From: Micrasema longulum
Taxonomy: Eukaryota > Arthropoda > Insecta > Trichoptera > Brachycentridae
Direction of reading: 5' to 3'
Assembly (NCBI GenBank): GCA_022494885.1
Contig: JAGVSM010001185.1
Location: 1 to 64,000 of the forward strand
Length of the DNA: 64,000 nucleotides
This document shows positions 1 to 10,084 of this stretch, piece by piece. How positions within the stretch are numbered: the first letter of the stretch is position 1; the number at the start of each line of letters is the position of its first letter. Made by a program: the position numbers and the translations under genes. The notes below the pieces were generated by a model. That model was not told where the DNA came from and did no database searches. It worked only from the letters and a program-made list of their open reading frames with translations.

Positions 1-436
1 TATATCGGTTGGCAAAATGAAAAACAATGTTTTCAAAGCTCTAGTCCATAAATGGATTACTAAAAGGACTAGACAGGAAGCTGAGGAATATGCTTTATAT
101 ATCAGAATATAATTTTAATTTCTTGAAAGTTCCTTCTCGTTTTATTCATGTAGGTGTGAGTTAAATTTTTGTTTTCATATTTCTTTTAAATTTTTACACC
201 TATAATATTTTGGTGTGACTTGACAATTGATGTGAAAGTATGTACTATTATGTATAAAATAATTAATACACTGACACTCTGGAACATGCCTTTGGGCCAA
301 TTGAGTGGCTACATCCGTAAATAAAAAGGAAATTATATTAAATGTACCAATTGTACATATATATTTTTTTGTAAACTATGTATTTATATGATTTAAAGCA
401 TTAAATAAAATGAATAAAAAGTAAATAAAATAAAAT
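1..436 (+). mobile_element. 3' end of a non-LTR retrotransposon
   Basis: The first 112 bases read as the last residues of a reverse-transcriptase ORF (lysine/arginine-rich tail KALVHKWITKRTRQ, stop at 110-112). An AT-rich 3' UTR follows, containing TTGGGCCAATTGAGTGG near 293-309 and ending in TAAATAAAAT-type repeats at 402-436. Similar short C-terminal tails plus TAAATAAA ends recur at 20.6, 38.9, 47 and 61 kb. The rest of the element lies off the left edge. The clade is not determined. Confidence 0.5.
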
Positions 437-477
437 ACATTTGTAAGTAATTTGATGTCCTTATTCAGAATTTATAC

Positions 478-565
478 CAGAGAGCGGCCACCGAGTCGAA
501 AGCACTTGTCTAGGAGTCTGGTTCTATTTCAGACACAAAACTGTATTTTCAATCTGCCCAAACAC
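478..565. repeat. Dispersed repeat, second copy at 25,490-25,585
   Basis: A short segment starting AGCGGCCACCGAGTCGAAAG matches AGCAGCCATCGAGTCGAAAA at 25,500, and both continue with a CTGGTT-TATTTC stretch. No coding content is seen. Probably a fragment of an unidentified element. Confidence 0.4.
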
Positions 566-639
566 TGATAATGTAATGTATTTAATTAAAAATTATGCTG
601 CATTAACAAAAACAAATTATAAAATTTATTTTTTACTAA

Positions 640-990
640 AATTTTATCGGATATTCGTCCTTCCTTCAAGCCCACCCCCGATGACGTCACGGGGTGTATT
701 CATCAATCAACCTTTGTCTACTACATCCATGTCGGTTTGGTCGGAACGATCCGACAATAGTGCGATAAGAAAAAATCCCGCTCAGAAATGAAGGAACGCC
801 GCGCGGGCGATTACTTTAATGCTCCGACGATGTGGTGATAATTCTTTACGAGCTTATCACCCCCCGAAAATCGACAATCAATAAAGATAACCCTTAGGAA
901 GACACTGTTAAAGGGACCTCGTAAATAGTTAGGTTAGACGCCATTCACGTTTCCCGAGTTCGATACCCGACGGGAATTATTTATAATCAT
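640..990 (+). other. Locally GC-rich segment with a CRE and a tRNA-like head
   Basis: This stretch is richer in G+C than its surroundings and has a perfect TGACGTCA at 682-689. Around 917-978 it resembles a tRNA head: CCTCGTAAATAGTTAGG is followed by a B-box-like GAGTTCGATACCC and CGACGGGAA. The A-box is poor, so this is more likely a decayed SINE head than a tRNA gene. Confidence 0.35.
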
Positions 991-1085
991 TTTATTTGTT
1001 TATTTATTCTATAACATTTATTATGGTTCACAAACAATAAACAATACACACGACATTGGTATAATAATCACAATTCGTTATGTTA
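985..1085 (-). repeat. LINE-tail repeat, inverted copy of 62,308-62,390
   Basis: On the reverse strand this reads AACCATAATAAATGTTATAG and an AAATAAACAAATAA tail. The same words (TATTGTTTATCGTTTGTGAA, ATAAATAAAATAAACAAATA) occur on the + strand at 62,340-62,390, just past an RT remnant. Interpreted as the 3' terminus of a non-LTR element. Confidence 0.45.
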
Positions 1086-1090
1086 AGATA

Positions 1091-1198
1091 GGCCCTATTC
1101 ACATATGCCACGCAAATACACAATGTGTAACCTTTTGTAGAGTGAACCCGTAAAATAGCCGGGCCGGGTGGATTGGCGTGGCATGTGTGAAAAGGGCA
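1091..1198. mobile_element. Small foldback MITE
   Basis: The left end GGCCCTATTCACATATGCCA is mirrored at the right end, whose reverse complement begins GCCCTTTTCACACATGCCA. Total length is about 108 bp with terminal inverted repeats of about 23 bp. There is no coding capacity. The target duplication is unclear, so the superfamily is not assigned. Confidence 0.6.
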
Positions 1199-1379
1199 AT
1201 ATTATTTATCAATTATATGTAAATACAACATGCACAAATAAGTAAAACACAGTTTATGCATATATTTTTTTCTTAAAATTGACTAGCTTAATAAAAAAAT
1301 TAAAAAAGCAGTTTATGACAAATTATTTTCAAACTAAATAAATGAAAAAAAATAAAAATAGATCAAACTAATATAAGGG

Positions 1380-1500
1380 ACTATTTATTTATTTATTCAC
1401 ACTCTTTATCAAAATACAATTCCATATTCACTTTGCCCAGCTAACAAGGGTACATACCCCGTTCCAAGCTAGGCAATTACATTTAATATATTATAATAGT
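1380..1500 (-). mobile_element. 3' end of a non-LTR retrotransposon
   Basis: Read on the reverse strand, GGAACGGGGTATGTACCC and TTGTTAGCTGGGC lead into GTGTGAATAAATAAATAAA, the tail type used by the other LINE remnants here. The GGGGTATGTACCCT stretch can form a small hairpin. Confidence 0.35.
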
Positions 1501-1554
1501 TAACAAATTAATATAGAGCACAGACAAACAAAATATAAACTTATTCGGATACAC

Positions 1555-1665
1555 GTTTTGATTCATATACATACAGACATACACATATATACACACACAT
1601 ATATACACATACACACACGTACATACACCCATGCGCATACACATACATACATTCATAAAAACATA
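1555..1665. repeat. ACATAC-rich microsatellite
   Basis: Imperfect tandem CATACA/CACATA units, for example ATACACACACATATATACAC. No other function is visible. Confidence 0.7.
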
Positions 1666-1800
1666 GACAATTTATTTATGCGAAACTTCATGGTTGTCAT
1701 CTATAAATATATATTTTTTTAATTATTCCTTATTTTTTATATTTTATTTTTGACATCCAGTAAGGTTCTCCAATCCGTGGCATGCATCAACTTGTCTGAC

Positions 1801-2335
1801 TTAATAATACTTCTGATTTGATTTAATACATTTAGTTACAGTTCTCCTTTGATAATTATATGTTTCGTTTAAGATATCAATATCAGCACTTATTTCTACT
1901 TCTTCTTCTTCAGCCTTGTTCTCTCCACTGCTGGATGAAGGCCTCTTCCAAACGTCTCCATTCCTTCCATCACCCGCTTTCATCATCCACGTTTTACCGG
2001 CAATAGAGGCAATCTCGTCGACCCATCTCTTCTGTGGACTTCCAACACTTCTTTTGTTTGCCCATGGTCTCCATTTTATTATTCTGGGTGTCCACCTGCC
2101 ATCATTTTGTCTCGCCAAGTGTCCTGCCCACTGCCATTTCAATTTCGCTGCACGATCTATGATATCCACGACTCCGGTTCGGTGCCTTATTTCTTCATTT
2201 CTTACTCTGTCTCTTAGACATACACCGAGCATATGTCTTTCCATGGATCGTTGCGTGCATTTTAATTTCTGGCTACTTTTTTGTGTTACAGACTCGGTTG
2301 TCCTTATGTTGTGATGGTACTAATTGCTGGTGACA
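1801..2335 (-). pseudogene. Reverse-transcriptase C-terminus of a non-LTR element (downstream half)
   Basis: The - strand ORF 2244-1801 opens with MERHMLGVCLRDRVRNEEIR, followed by WQWAGHLARQNDGRWTPRI and GSPQKRWVDEI. These are recurring words of the post-RT C-terminal region of RTE/Jockey-type retrotransposons in insects. In-frame coding extends upstream to about 2335 (ESVTQKSSQKLKCTQRS). The end (KRPSSSSGENKAEEEEV) looks frameshifted. The upstream half of the same ORF lies at 2905-3230, separated by a PLE fragment. It is a relic: the catalytic RT core is absent. Confidence 0.8.
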
Positions 2336-2904
2336 GCATACTCCGTATGTTGTCACATAGAAATATGTCAATATGGAAATTTGGACAATTTAAACAATTT
2401 AATTTGCAAATACAAATTACAAATTTCTATACTGGAAAAACTTCACGTAAATTTAAAGTTAGAATCAAAGAACATATAAGATGTCTGAGTAATAATAATT
2501 CTTCAGAATTCGCAAATCATCTTATATCCGAAAACCATGAATTTAATCAAGAAACGGGTGTAGAAATTTTGCATGACAATAAAAATGGTTTTCGTTTAGA
2601 TAATTTAGAATGATTAGAAATTAGTAAAGCCATTAATCAAAAACTTCAAATAATAAATAATCAATTATATTTAACTTCGAGTCCTCTTTTAAAACTATTC
2701 CCGTTATGATTTATTTTATCTTCTTTCTCTCTCTTCCTTTCAATTTCCTGTCTCTTTCATACAATATTATATTATATAAATAGCAACGCGTGTAATTATA
2801 AGTTAGTTAAATTCCTGACGATAAGGTAGTAACCTCGAAACCGGTCGAAGTGTAATTAAAAAAATTAAAGTGATTTATACAAATTTATAAACAAATAAGT
2901 GTAT
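2336..2904 (+). mobile_element. Penelope-like element fragment with GIY-YIG C-terminus and tail
   Basis: From about 2395 the + frame reads ITNFYTGKTSRKFKVRIKEH, then SEFANHLISENHEF and, past one stop, a typical short C-terminus. This is the layout of the GIY-YIG endonuclease domain ending a PLE polyprotein, with YTG in place of YIG. It is followed at 2811-2850 by the ribozyme-like motif and an A-rich tail. The fragment sits inside a - strand RT ORF whose halves flank it. The 5' junction is uncertain, between about 2330 and 2395. Confidence 0.7.
2808..2860 (+). ncRNA. Hammerhead ribozyme-like motif in a PLE tail
   Basis: The conserved core is present in order: CTGACGA (2815-2821), a stem II region with AGGT/ACCT, GAAA (2837-2840), the self-complementary CCGG (2841-2844), then TC before the expected cleavage point. 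Stem I is short (TTC/GAA). PLEs of many animals are known to carry hammerhead motifs. Stem II is imperfect next to the core, so activity is doubtful. Confidence 0.55.
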
Positions 2905-3230
2905 ATAGGGACTTCTTTATTTTCAAAAATATATTTTAGTTTGCCCAAAGTAGCCCAACTTAACCCTATTCTTCTTGGTAACTCCGCTATCTGGTTATCT
3001 TTACCAAGTTGGACTTTGTGTCCTATATATATTTATTCATCAACCACTTCGATTTTATTGTTGTTAATGAAAACATCTCGTCCTGTTGGACTCATAATTT
3101 TTGTTTTATGATTATTTATTTCCAAACCAATCCTTTTTGAGGCCTCATGTAGTTCCATAATCATTTTGTCATCCATGTTTTTACTTATGACCACTTTATC
3201 ATCTGTAAATCTGAGATGACACATAATTAT
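2905..3230 (-). pseudogene. Reverse-transcriptase fragment (upstream half)
   Basis: The - strand reads LRFTDDKVVISKNMDDKMIM (a degenerate YADD-type motif C as FTDD), then GLEINNHKTKIMSPTG, VVDEYIYIGHKVQLGKDNQI and LGKLKYIFENKEVPIY. It breaks off at the point where the C-terminal half resumes at about 2335. This is the RT palm/thumb region of an RTE/Jockey-type element. It is fragmentary and not expressed. Confidence 0.75.
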
Positions 3231-4080
3231 ATAATCTTAACATACGTGATAATGCATTAAAGTGAGCCATATTATTATTGAAGGATGGTAGATAAAATGT
3301 AGTGTACGATCTCATTCGCCGACTGGGGACATTCAGGGGTACATTCTCCAAACAAAATGTAGAATCAACATTACAATTGATTATTTTAATAATTCTGTCT
3401 CCTAAATTCCAACTTATCTAGACCAAAATGTTCACATACTTATAAGTTTTCCAATAGGTGATTTGTACTATAGTAACTTTGTAACTAACATTTTTTGACA
3501 ATAATATGTCAAGCCGCATTCTTATTCGGTGGTAGTTATGCGGACTCACATTTTTAAAAGCTATTTATGACTTAATTTGAGCTTTTATATTTATTTTTAA
3601 AAAAATGTTTTAGTTTTTGTATTTAACAAGAAACTATAACATAACAATAACAGTAGCCATAATTTGAGTTAAAAATAAAGGAATAATAATAGTCACAAAA
3701 ACTTACGATTCACAAAAAAACAATAGAATATGTGTAAAGAAATAAAATGTTCACCTATACGTAATAATTTATTAATGTCAGAAGTTAAATGTCCTTCACG
3801 ACTAAAAGTTCTGTTGGGCCAAATTTTCAGCCATCTTTTTATCAAATCCGATGTTATTTTCTTAATGGTGCGTGTTATAATGGCTTTCAATGCTTTGAGT
3901 TAATAGTTTTATTTTATAGCGAAATTTAACAAAGACGCATACTAGAAAACATATAATTTGAGGGTATTTATCAATACAATTTCACATGCATATATCTTCA
4001 ATTATAGAATCACACAAAATAGATAGCATCACATTTGTTGTTTTTATTTTAAAATATTTTTAAAATTTCTTATACAGTAC
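3231..4080. other. Unassigned AT-rich DNA
   Basis: No recognisable gene. A 65-codon - strand frame at 3693-3890 (AIITRTIKKITSDLIKRWLK...) has an ordinary amino-acid mix, but I recognise no family. It may be a fragment of an element ORF. Confidence 0.3.
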
Positions 4081-4315
4081 TATGAAAATCAAGTTGTACG
4101 TGTGTACTTTTTAACTAAGATTTATTCCTAAGAGATTATTCGCAAAAGTAAGGAGTGTCATGAAAAATTGCATTTTTGTTATTTCGGCAGTATGTATTAT
4201 ATTCCCGATACATGCGGGCCATAGGTGTGTGGTATGTAGCATTACTTGAAAACAAAGGCAGTTGAAATATCTCCCGATATCTCAATTTTCTCAATCCCGC
4301 ATTTATTTGTATTTT
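4080..4315. repeat. Dispersed repeat D, copy 1
   Basis: Marked by TATATTCCCGATACATGCGG followed by GCCATAGGTGTGTGGTATG and AATCCCGCATTTATTTGT. Related copies lie at 15,940-16,090, 30,000-30,200 and, inverted, 51,480-51,600. No coding content seen. Confidence 0.5.
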
Positions 4316-4385
4316 ATTTATTTATTTATTATATAATACACATGGCACGCAATGCCTTTTACCTTACAAAGATACACATTTAAAA
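4316..4385 (-). mobile_element. LINE 3' tail
   Basis: Reverse strand: AAAAGGCATTGCGTGCCATG, then TGTATTATATAATAAATAAATAAA. This fits the TAAA-repeat 3' ends of non-LTR elements; no coding part is attached. Confidence 0.35.
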
Positions 4386-4633
4386 TAATATAAACACTTC
4401 AATGTAATCTTAAAAACTTAAAAATCAAATTTAAAAGGATTATGTTACATAAATACTATAACACAACAGTTTCGTAAAAAAAAACATATTTACATATAAA
4501 AAAATTATTTAAACAATGTGTGTAAATAAATTTTTTAAATGAAAATAATTTTTACATTTTTTTCTTTAAGGGGTACAAAATATAAATATATAAAATACAA
4601 TAAAATTCTTTTATGTCTCAAAAAAATAAAAAT

Positions 4634-4646
4634 AGGAAACCCTAGC
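4634..4646. repeat. Solo Harbinger end next to a MITE
   Basis: AGGAAACCCTAGC is an exact inverted copy of the adjacent MITE terminus, separated from it by one TTA. It looks like the trace of an earlier insertion at the same site. Confidence 0.45.
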
Positions 4647-4649
4647 TTA

Positions 4650-4855
4650 AGCTAGGGTTTCCTAGGACAGCGGTGCCCGTATCTTAACGGCCGTAGTGAA
4701 CGGTGATGCGGTGGGAAGCCGTCGTAACGTCGTCTAGAGTGTGGTTTCTAGGGAAACGGTGTTAAATAGTGTTGATAACACCGTTTTCGTAGGAAACCTA
4801 CACCTTCACTACGGCCGTTAAAATACGGGCACCGCTGTCCTAGGAAACCCTAGCT
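4650..4855. mobile_element. PIF/Harbinger palindromic MITE, copy 1
   Basis: A 206-bp near-perfect foldback. The left end AGCTAGGGTTTCCTAGGACA is mirrored at the right end (TGTCCTAGGAAACCCTAGCT), with arms of roughly 95-100 bp meeting at GTGTTGATAACACC. It is flanked by TTA at 4647-4649 and 4856-4858, the three-base duplication typical of PIF/Harbinger. It shares the terminal sequence of the element end at 59,919. Confidence 0.85.
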
Positions 4856-4859
4856 TTAC

Positions 4860-6004
4860 TTTTTAATTAATAATAAATTGGTTCATTTAATGAAATGATT
4901 GAGGTCTTTTCGAGAGCGAATACTTCAATTTATTATTTTTCTTCATTTTCATACAGGAATCAATGTCTAGTAAAAGAGATTACCAGACATTTTGATGCTT
5001 TCAAGTTGAGTGGCCAGTCTCATCGTTCAGTCATTTTTTAAATAAATTTGTGAATGCAGCCCGCCAGACAACTCGGCGCTTAACTCCATAGGCTGAGTAA
5101 ATTGTTAAGTCAAAAGTCTAAACATTTCCAGAACTTTCGTCCATTTTAGTGCTGCTCCCATTTTCCTAGCCCATTAATAATGCGCGTCACGTATTCCCAC
5201 TTAAAACGAGGGAAATATAAAATGTCTAGAGGAATATTATTCCCAGGAATACTGTTCCTTAAGTGGCTCAAATGAATCGCTCCTTTCAGTACATATTTCT
5301 TTTTTCTACCGTTTTCTTTTCAAATACTTTATTATTAACCATACGCCTCCTTTCATTCAGTATTTTTATTATAGAGGGTTGAGTTTCGAGCGTTTCGAGA
5401 TCGATCTGAAAAAATGGGTTCAATAAATATAAATAAATTGTAACTTATTTCATAATTTAAATTAAACTAAACCATTTAATTTTAATTTACCAGTTTTTGA
5501 GCTACACGTGTTCTCTTATCAAGTTTTATAGGTATTTTTTTATTTATTGATAAATTTCATAAAAGGTACATGTTTTTTTATATTCTATACAGATCTACTT
5601 TATACATCTTGTAAATGTTATCACTGTAACTCTCCAAAAAAAGAGACTGACTCTTGTGCTTAGAGAGTGACTTACACTGTTGTAGTTGTTTATTGATAAG
5701 AATATGTACTAATGAACATAATAAAATTAAATAATTTTAACAGTATCCGCATCAAATATATATGAAGGTAATTAATCAATTCGGGGGTTTCAAAAACAAT
5801 TTTTTGCAGATAGAAGTGACCCAAAGAAAAAAAATTCTTAAATTATTTATTTTTACTATTTATCGCTTTTTTAATTTCGAAAATTTTTAAGATGTCCAAT
5901 TTTGGTATTTTATTTTAAACATCTACAACCTTTAGACAATTATTTTGTATGAGATGGTTTGCGAAGTCGATAAAATAATGAAGAAGTTCAGTGTCTTTTT
6001 GATT
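4860..6004. other. Unassigned AT-rich DNA
   Basis: No ORF with recognisable content, no clear repeat ends and no tRNA-like block. A weak long A/T-rich region at 5,780-6,000 has nothing interpretable. Confidence 0.4.
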
Positions 6005-6375
6005 TTTAAAAAAATTATCAATAGAATATTAAACTAAGCAAAAAAAAATTATATTTATACATCGTATTATCAGCGCTTTGATTTTTTAAAGTTTTGTATT
6101 TCTAAAATAACTCCGCGTATGACGTCAGAGTTTATTCTATGACAGATCTTTCGATTGGTTCGTTTACGGTGACCAAACAGGATATCCTTTAACGCTCTCA
6201 TATCATTGGATGGTTCATATGAACCAGTGACGTCATTCAAAGTAGTGCGTTTTTATTGAAATATCTGTTACAATTTTTTTCGTACATTTTAAGAAATTTT
6301 ACCATAACATTTAATGATTAAATTTTTACCGCGCCCAAAAAAACATTTTTTGTATCCAATTTCCCATAGGGCTGA
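6005..6375 (+). promoter_or_regulatory. PLE terminal module with CRE and CCAAT boxes, copy 1
   Basis: One of four related blocks (also 31,650-32,010, and inverted at 21,085-21,415 and 63,150-63,345). It holds ATGACGTCAG near 6120, an inverted CCAAT (GATTGGTTCG) near 6155, and a second TGACGTCATTCAAAGTAG near 6229. A PLE-type tail motif follows at 6443, so I read it as the promoter-bearing terminal repeat of a PLE family. The role is inferred. Confidence 0.45.
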
Positions 6376-6435
6376 AGTTCCTCACTATCGTAAAATTATA
6401 TTGAAGTTTCTTTTAGTTTTTCATATAAAAATTTA

Positions 6436-6560
6436 ATCAAATCTTGATGAAGGAGGACATGTAGCTTCGAAACTGGTTGGTAATCAAATAAATAATAAGT
6501 AAAATAAATACAAAAAAGTAGTTAAAAATAAAGAGTTTTATTTTTATTACAACACGTTAA
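6436..6560 (+). ncRNA. Degenerate hammerhead-like PLE tail
   Basis: CTTGATGA (6443-6450), a variable stem II, then CGAAACTGGTTGG and an A-rich tail. The core is altered (TTGATGA rather than CTGATGA), so it is probably inactive. Its closest relative is at 16,240. Confidence 0.4.
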
Positions 6561-6870
6561 AGATTTTGCTTAAAAATCCTTTGGAGACGGTGCTGTAATG
6601 TCGTTTGCAATTACATTAAGCAAAATACGACATGTTTTTAATAATAAACATTTACAATCAAATAATTAACACATGTAATATATGCCGTTTAATAATCTAT
6701 TTATAGCCCACAATTGAAAAAAAAATCTCTGTTATAGAAAAATAACAGACATCAAGTCTTATATTTTACGTAGAATCGTGTAATTTCATAACACAAGGGT
6801 TTTAATTAAAATAAAATATTTTTCAATTTTTATTCTTCTTGAACAATTTTTTAAATAAAAAGGTTTTTTA
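6561..6870. other. Unassigned DNA
   Basis: Nothing recognised here. Confidence 0.3.
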
Positions 6871-7780
6871 TTATGTTTGTCTTCTCCTTCTTCTTCTGGT
6901 TTCTCTAGGACTGCGCCCTGTCATTGTTTGGATCCTGTTCCTGGGATGCGGACGTCCAACTGTCCGGCCATCTTTTTGGGGGTCTTCCGGGGTCTGCTGC
7001 CAACTGGCATTGCACCTACCACTATCTTCACCACTCTTTCTGAATCTGCTCTCTCCAGAAACGTCTTCTTGATCTTCCCCATTGCACAACATCTTCAACG
7101 TCGCGAATCCTTCTACTTTGGAGTTTCTTACTCTGTCTCGGATTGTCGCCCCCGTAATGGGTCGGGGAGTATTCATTTCACTCGTTTGAGAAGACTTTTT
7201 GTTCTAGTGGTGTCGGCTATTGTTTCAATGCCGTATATCATGATAGGTCTAATGCAGGTTTTATAAACTTGTACTAAGCTTTCCTTCAGCACATATTTGT
7301 TTCTCCATACAGCATTTCTTAAGCATCCAGCCACAACGGCGGCTTTGTTTATTTGTTTTCTTACTTCTTCATAGAGGTCGTTGCTGCTAGATATCATCAT
7401 ATCACCCTATAACTTAAGTGCAATAGTTGCTCTTTTATTTTATTGTCTATTGGAAGTTTGCATCGTACTGGCTGTCTAAAGGCTGCCGTGTTCTTAGTTT
7501 TATCTATGGAGATTTTCATATTAAATCGTTGAGAAGATGTGTAGAATTTGTACAATAATCTTAGGAGATCATCTTCGGAGTCTGCTATTAAGACAGCATC
7601 AACAGCGAAGCATATATTTATATGTAATTCTTTTTGTATATTTATATGTAATTTAGTCCGCTAGTTACATCTGTATTTTTATCTCTCATGGTATATCCTA
7701 ATTCCATTCCATAATGATATTTAATAAAAAAGGGCTCAAGCCGTCAAACCACGTGTATATGTCGGGTTCCCCAAAAGCTG
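6871..7780 (-). pseudogene. Non-LTR reverse-transcriptase remnant
   Basis: On the - strand, AVDAVLIADSEDDLL (7640-7560) is a decayed YADD motif C region, followed by CKLPIDNKIKEQ, then NDLYEEVRKQINKAAVVAGC (7400-7173), TCIRPIMIYGIETIADTTRT and LLKRVK. A frameshifted continuation carries ITGATIRDRVRN. This order (palm, thumb, YGxE.. segment, ..IRDRVRN..) is that of insect RTE/Jockey-like RTs. There are several frameshifts and no intact ORF. Confidence 0.75.
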
Positions 7781-7936
7781 TGTATTTGTCTATTATGTAA
7801 GTTGGGATATTTCAATAATATGTGAAACAGCATACACGATCAATCAATTAATTTATTTTTTCAGTTTTAATTATTTTGGAGTACATTTTACCATTCTCGT
7901 GCCTTTTTAATTTTTTTTAGATGCGTTTTAAGTCTT

Positions 7937-7985
7937 GGTATTTACAGAGTTTATGACCCGTCAAATGGCTGGTTTAACTGGCTAA
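7937..7985 (+). repeat. Fragment of foldback family K
   Basis: ACAGAGTTTATGACCCGTCA and ATGGCTGGTTTAACTGGC match the arm of the K elements at 14,944, 33,001, 35,457, 45,102 and 52,881. Confidence 0.4.
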
Positions 7986-8145
7986 ATGTTAATCTCTCAT
8001 ATCTAATAAGTGGTTTTAAACTTCATGACTTATCATCTTGCTTGCGTGTATTTTTCAAATAGTTGCTGATACGCCGCGATTAGGGTACCAATGCACCGAT
8101 AATGAAATTAAAATGTGAAATAATTTATGGAGACTGTTCGTCTCG

Positions 8146-8225
8146 TGATCGAGTGATTAGTGCTTGCCTCCCAAGCAAGAGGTCTCAAGATCAATTTTTC
8201 ACATAGTTGACTTGAAATAGGGAAT
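8146..8225 (+). mobile_element. SINE-B head fragment (tRNA-derived)
   Basis: CTCGTGATCGAGTGATTAGT, a decayed A/B-box region and GTCTCAAGATC, then CATAGTTGACTTGAAATA. The last word also follows the tRNA-like head at 23,741. The 3' body is missing. Confidence 0.5.
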
Positions 8226-8894
8226 TGTTCTAAATCTATTTTCTTTGTATTTAAAATACCACCTTGCTTATGTAACAATTGAGATATCTTGCGACCTTGC
8301 GAGCTGTATACTAACAAGTATCCAATGTACCACTGGTACAAAAATAAAAAATCGGAATGAAAATGCACGAAAATTCAGTTTTTTTCGAGTCGATTTTCCT
8401 TGGTCTTCTTAACCAAGTCTGCTTTATCAAACTCATTTATTTCTTTAATTCATTTCGTTTTCAGGGATTTCAGTGAACGTTTCCTGAATTTCGGGAAACG
8501 CGTTCCTGAAAAAACTTTACAAAGCGGTTCATGTTGTGTTAGTCAATAACATCGGAAACAGAAAACACCGAATAAATATTTGATGTTCGCGTTAAAGAAA
8601 AACCCTCCCATTTTTTCACACCCCAGGGGAAAACTGAAAGCAGCAATAAGAAGTGAGCGAATTTCAGTCAAAACGCACTATTTATTTTATTTATTTTTAA
8701 TTCTTTACGGTTTACGTTCATTAAACAAATATTTTTCCTTTTTAAAATTAATATTCTATTTTTAATGATAATATTATTATTATTATATTTATTTAAAGCG
8801 AGCAGCTGAAAACTGATTTGCTTAAATCTATTTTAATGAAAGTTAGCTGTTGGCGCACTTTAACTTTTCCGAAACAAATCGAGTCCATTTTTCA

Positions 8895-9055
8895 ACCCAT
8901 TGCGACTACACATTAAGATCAGCTCTTGTGGGAGCTTGTTCCAACCTTCAACAACCCTATTGCTGAGGAAATGCTTTTGTGGATTTAGATTGAATCTCGT
9001 TTTCTCCAGCCTGATACTGTGGCCTCAAAGACGAGCATCTTATTTAATATGTTTT
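8895..9055 (-). pseudogene. CR1/Jockey-like RT C-terminal fragment
   Basis: The reverse strand translates as GHSIRLEKTRFNLNPQKHF followed by LSNRVVEGWNKLPQELI. The pattern GHxxKLxKxR...FxSNRVVxxWNxLP is the usual C-terminal signature of CR1/Jockey-type non-LTR reverse transcriptases. Only this tail survives. Confidence 0.75.
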
Positions 9056-9595
9056 ACATCTTTTGTAAAGGTTGTCTCAATTTTTTATTTATTTATATTA
9101 TTTATTTATTTTAACTTACGATTTTTTATTATTTCATTTATTTTGTTCTAAAAAACCAACAGCTCGAAAAATTCAACATTTTTTTCCGTAATACAAGAAA
9201 TAGTTTGAATTGAGCTTAAAATAATTAATAACGAATTTTGCATGTATATTTTTATATTGGATACTAATGCACAAACATTGCATGTATGAGAACTACCTTA
9301 ATTGATTAAAGTTTCTACTGTGTAGATTTGTATCTTTGTAATCCACGTGCCTTAGCTGTGTAAGCTCTCAGAACCGTTATAATTGAAAGTTTCAAAGTTC
9401 AAATCGTATGCATTTAAAAGATAACAAAACTGGAATAATACGTGAAAATAAATAAAATAATTGATCATATTTGACGCCGAACTAAATGAAAATATTGTCC
9501 ATATAAATTACATTTTAAAAAAACGCGGTAAGTATATCTATAATAAAATAAAATATTGTAATTTTTATATAAATAATTAAAAAAACGCCTTTTGC
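9056..9595. other. Unassigned DNA
   Basis: TTTA-repeat low-complexity sequence at 9,085-9,150, then nothing I can assign. Confidence 0.3.
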
Positions 9596-9985
9596 TTATA
9601 AACAACTTTAAGAGTCCACGCCTCTACACCTTACAGTAAGACAGACCATATATAACTTTTTTTTTTTGCACCACAACTGGCCAGGAGGCCTAATTACAGT
9701 GGTGAATTACATCACAGAGCACCCAGGCTTGAGAAAAATCACATTTTAATTTTTGTGTTCTCACCGGGAATCGAACCCGGAACCTTCCGTGCGTGAGTCA
9801 AGCGTCTTGACCACTACACCACGGAGGCCGCCATTTGACCATTCCTTGTCTCAGCTTAAGGTTTATATTAGCGTCACAAAGAAGATTTTTCATTTTCTCA
9901 ATGTCGGGGTCTAGATTTTCAGTGATGCTACTGCCTAAGTACCTAAACTGTTTCAGTCTCTCAATATTACCATATTAGAGATTTA
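9596..9985 (-). pseudogene. RTE-like RT remnant split by a SINE
   Basis: On the - strand NIERLKQFRYLGSSITENLD leads to INLKLRQGMVK, which stops at the SINE. Past the SINE the same reading resumes as YIWSVLL*GVEAWTL (9,650-9,602). The two parts join into the FxYLGSxI...LKxRxxxVK.YIWSVLLYGxEAWTL block of RTE-type RTs. There is a stop codon inside, so it is a relic. Confidence 0.75.
9657..9832 (-). mobile_element. SINE-A (tRNA-derived), copy 1
   Basis: Read on the - strand: a tRNA-like head GGCCTCCGTGGTGTAGTGG (A box), a CGCACGGAAGG loop, GGTTCGATTCCCGGTGAG (B box), a body containing CAAGCCTGGGTGC and CACCACTGTAATTAGGCC, and a poly-A tail (T run at 9657-9667). Other copies are at 44,794 (+) and 56,808 (-). 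RNA polymerase III transcription is expected from the boxes. Confidence 0.85.
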
Positions 9986-10084
9986 CATTTAGATGCCTCA
10001 TTCGGCTAAAAATCAAAAGTTAAGATTTGTGTCCATTAATATTTTAACTTAAAAACCATAACCACTTGCTTTATTTGTTTTATC

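Noticed and set aside
1916..2314. 132-codon + strand ORF
   Set aside because: Antisense to the RT C-terminus at 1,801-2,335.
9760..9832. Possible tRNA gene (good A and B boxes, also at 44,794 and 56,920)
   Set aside because: All three copies have the same non-tRNA body and A tail, so they are SINEs, and the arms do not complete a cloverleaf.
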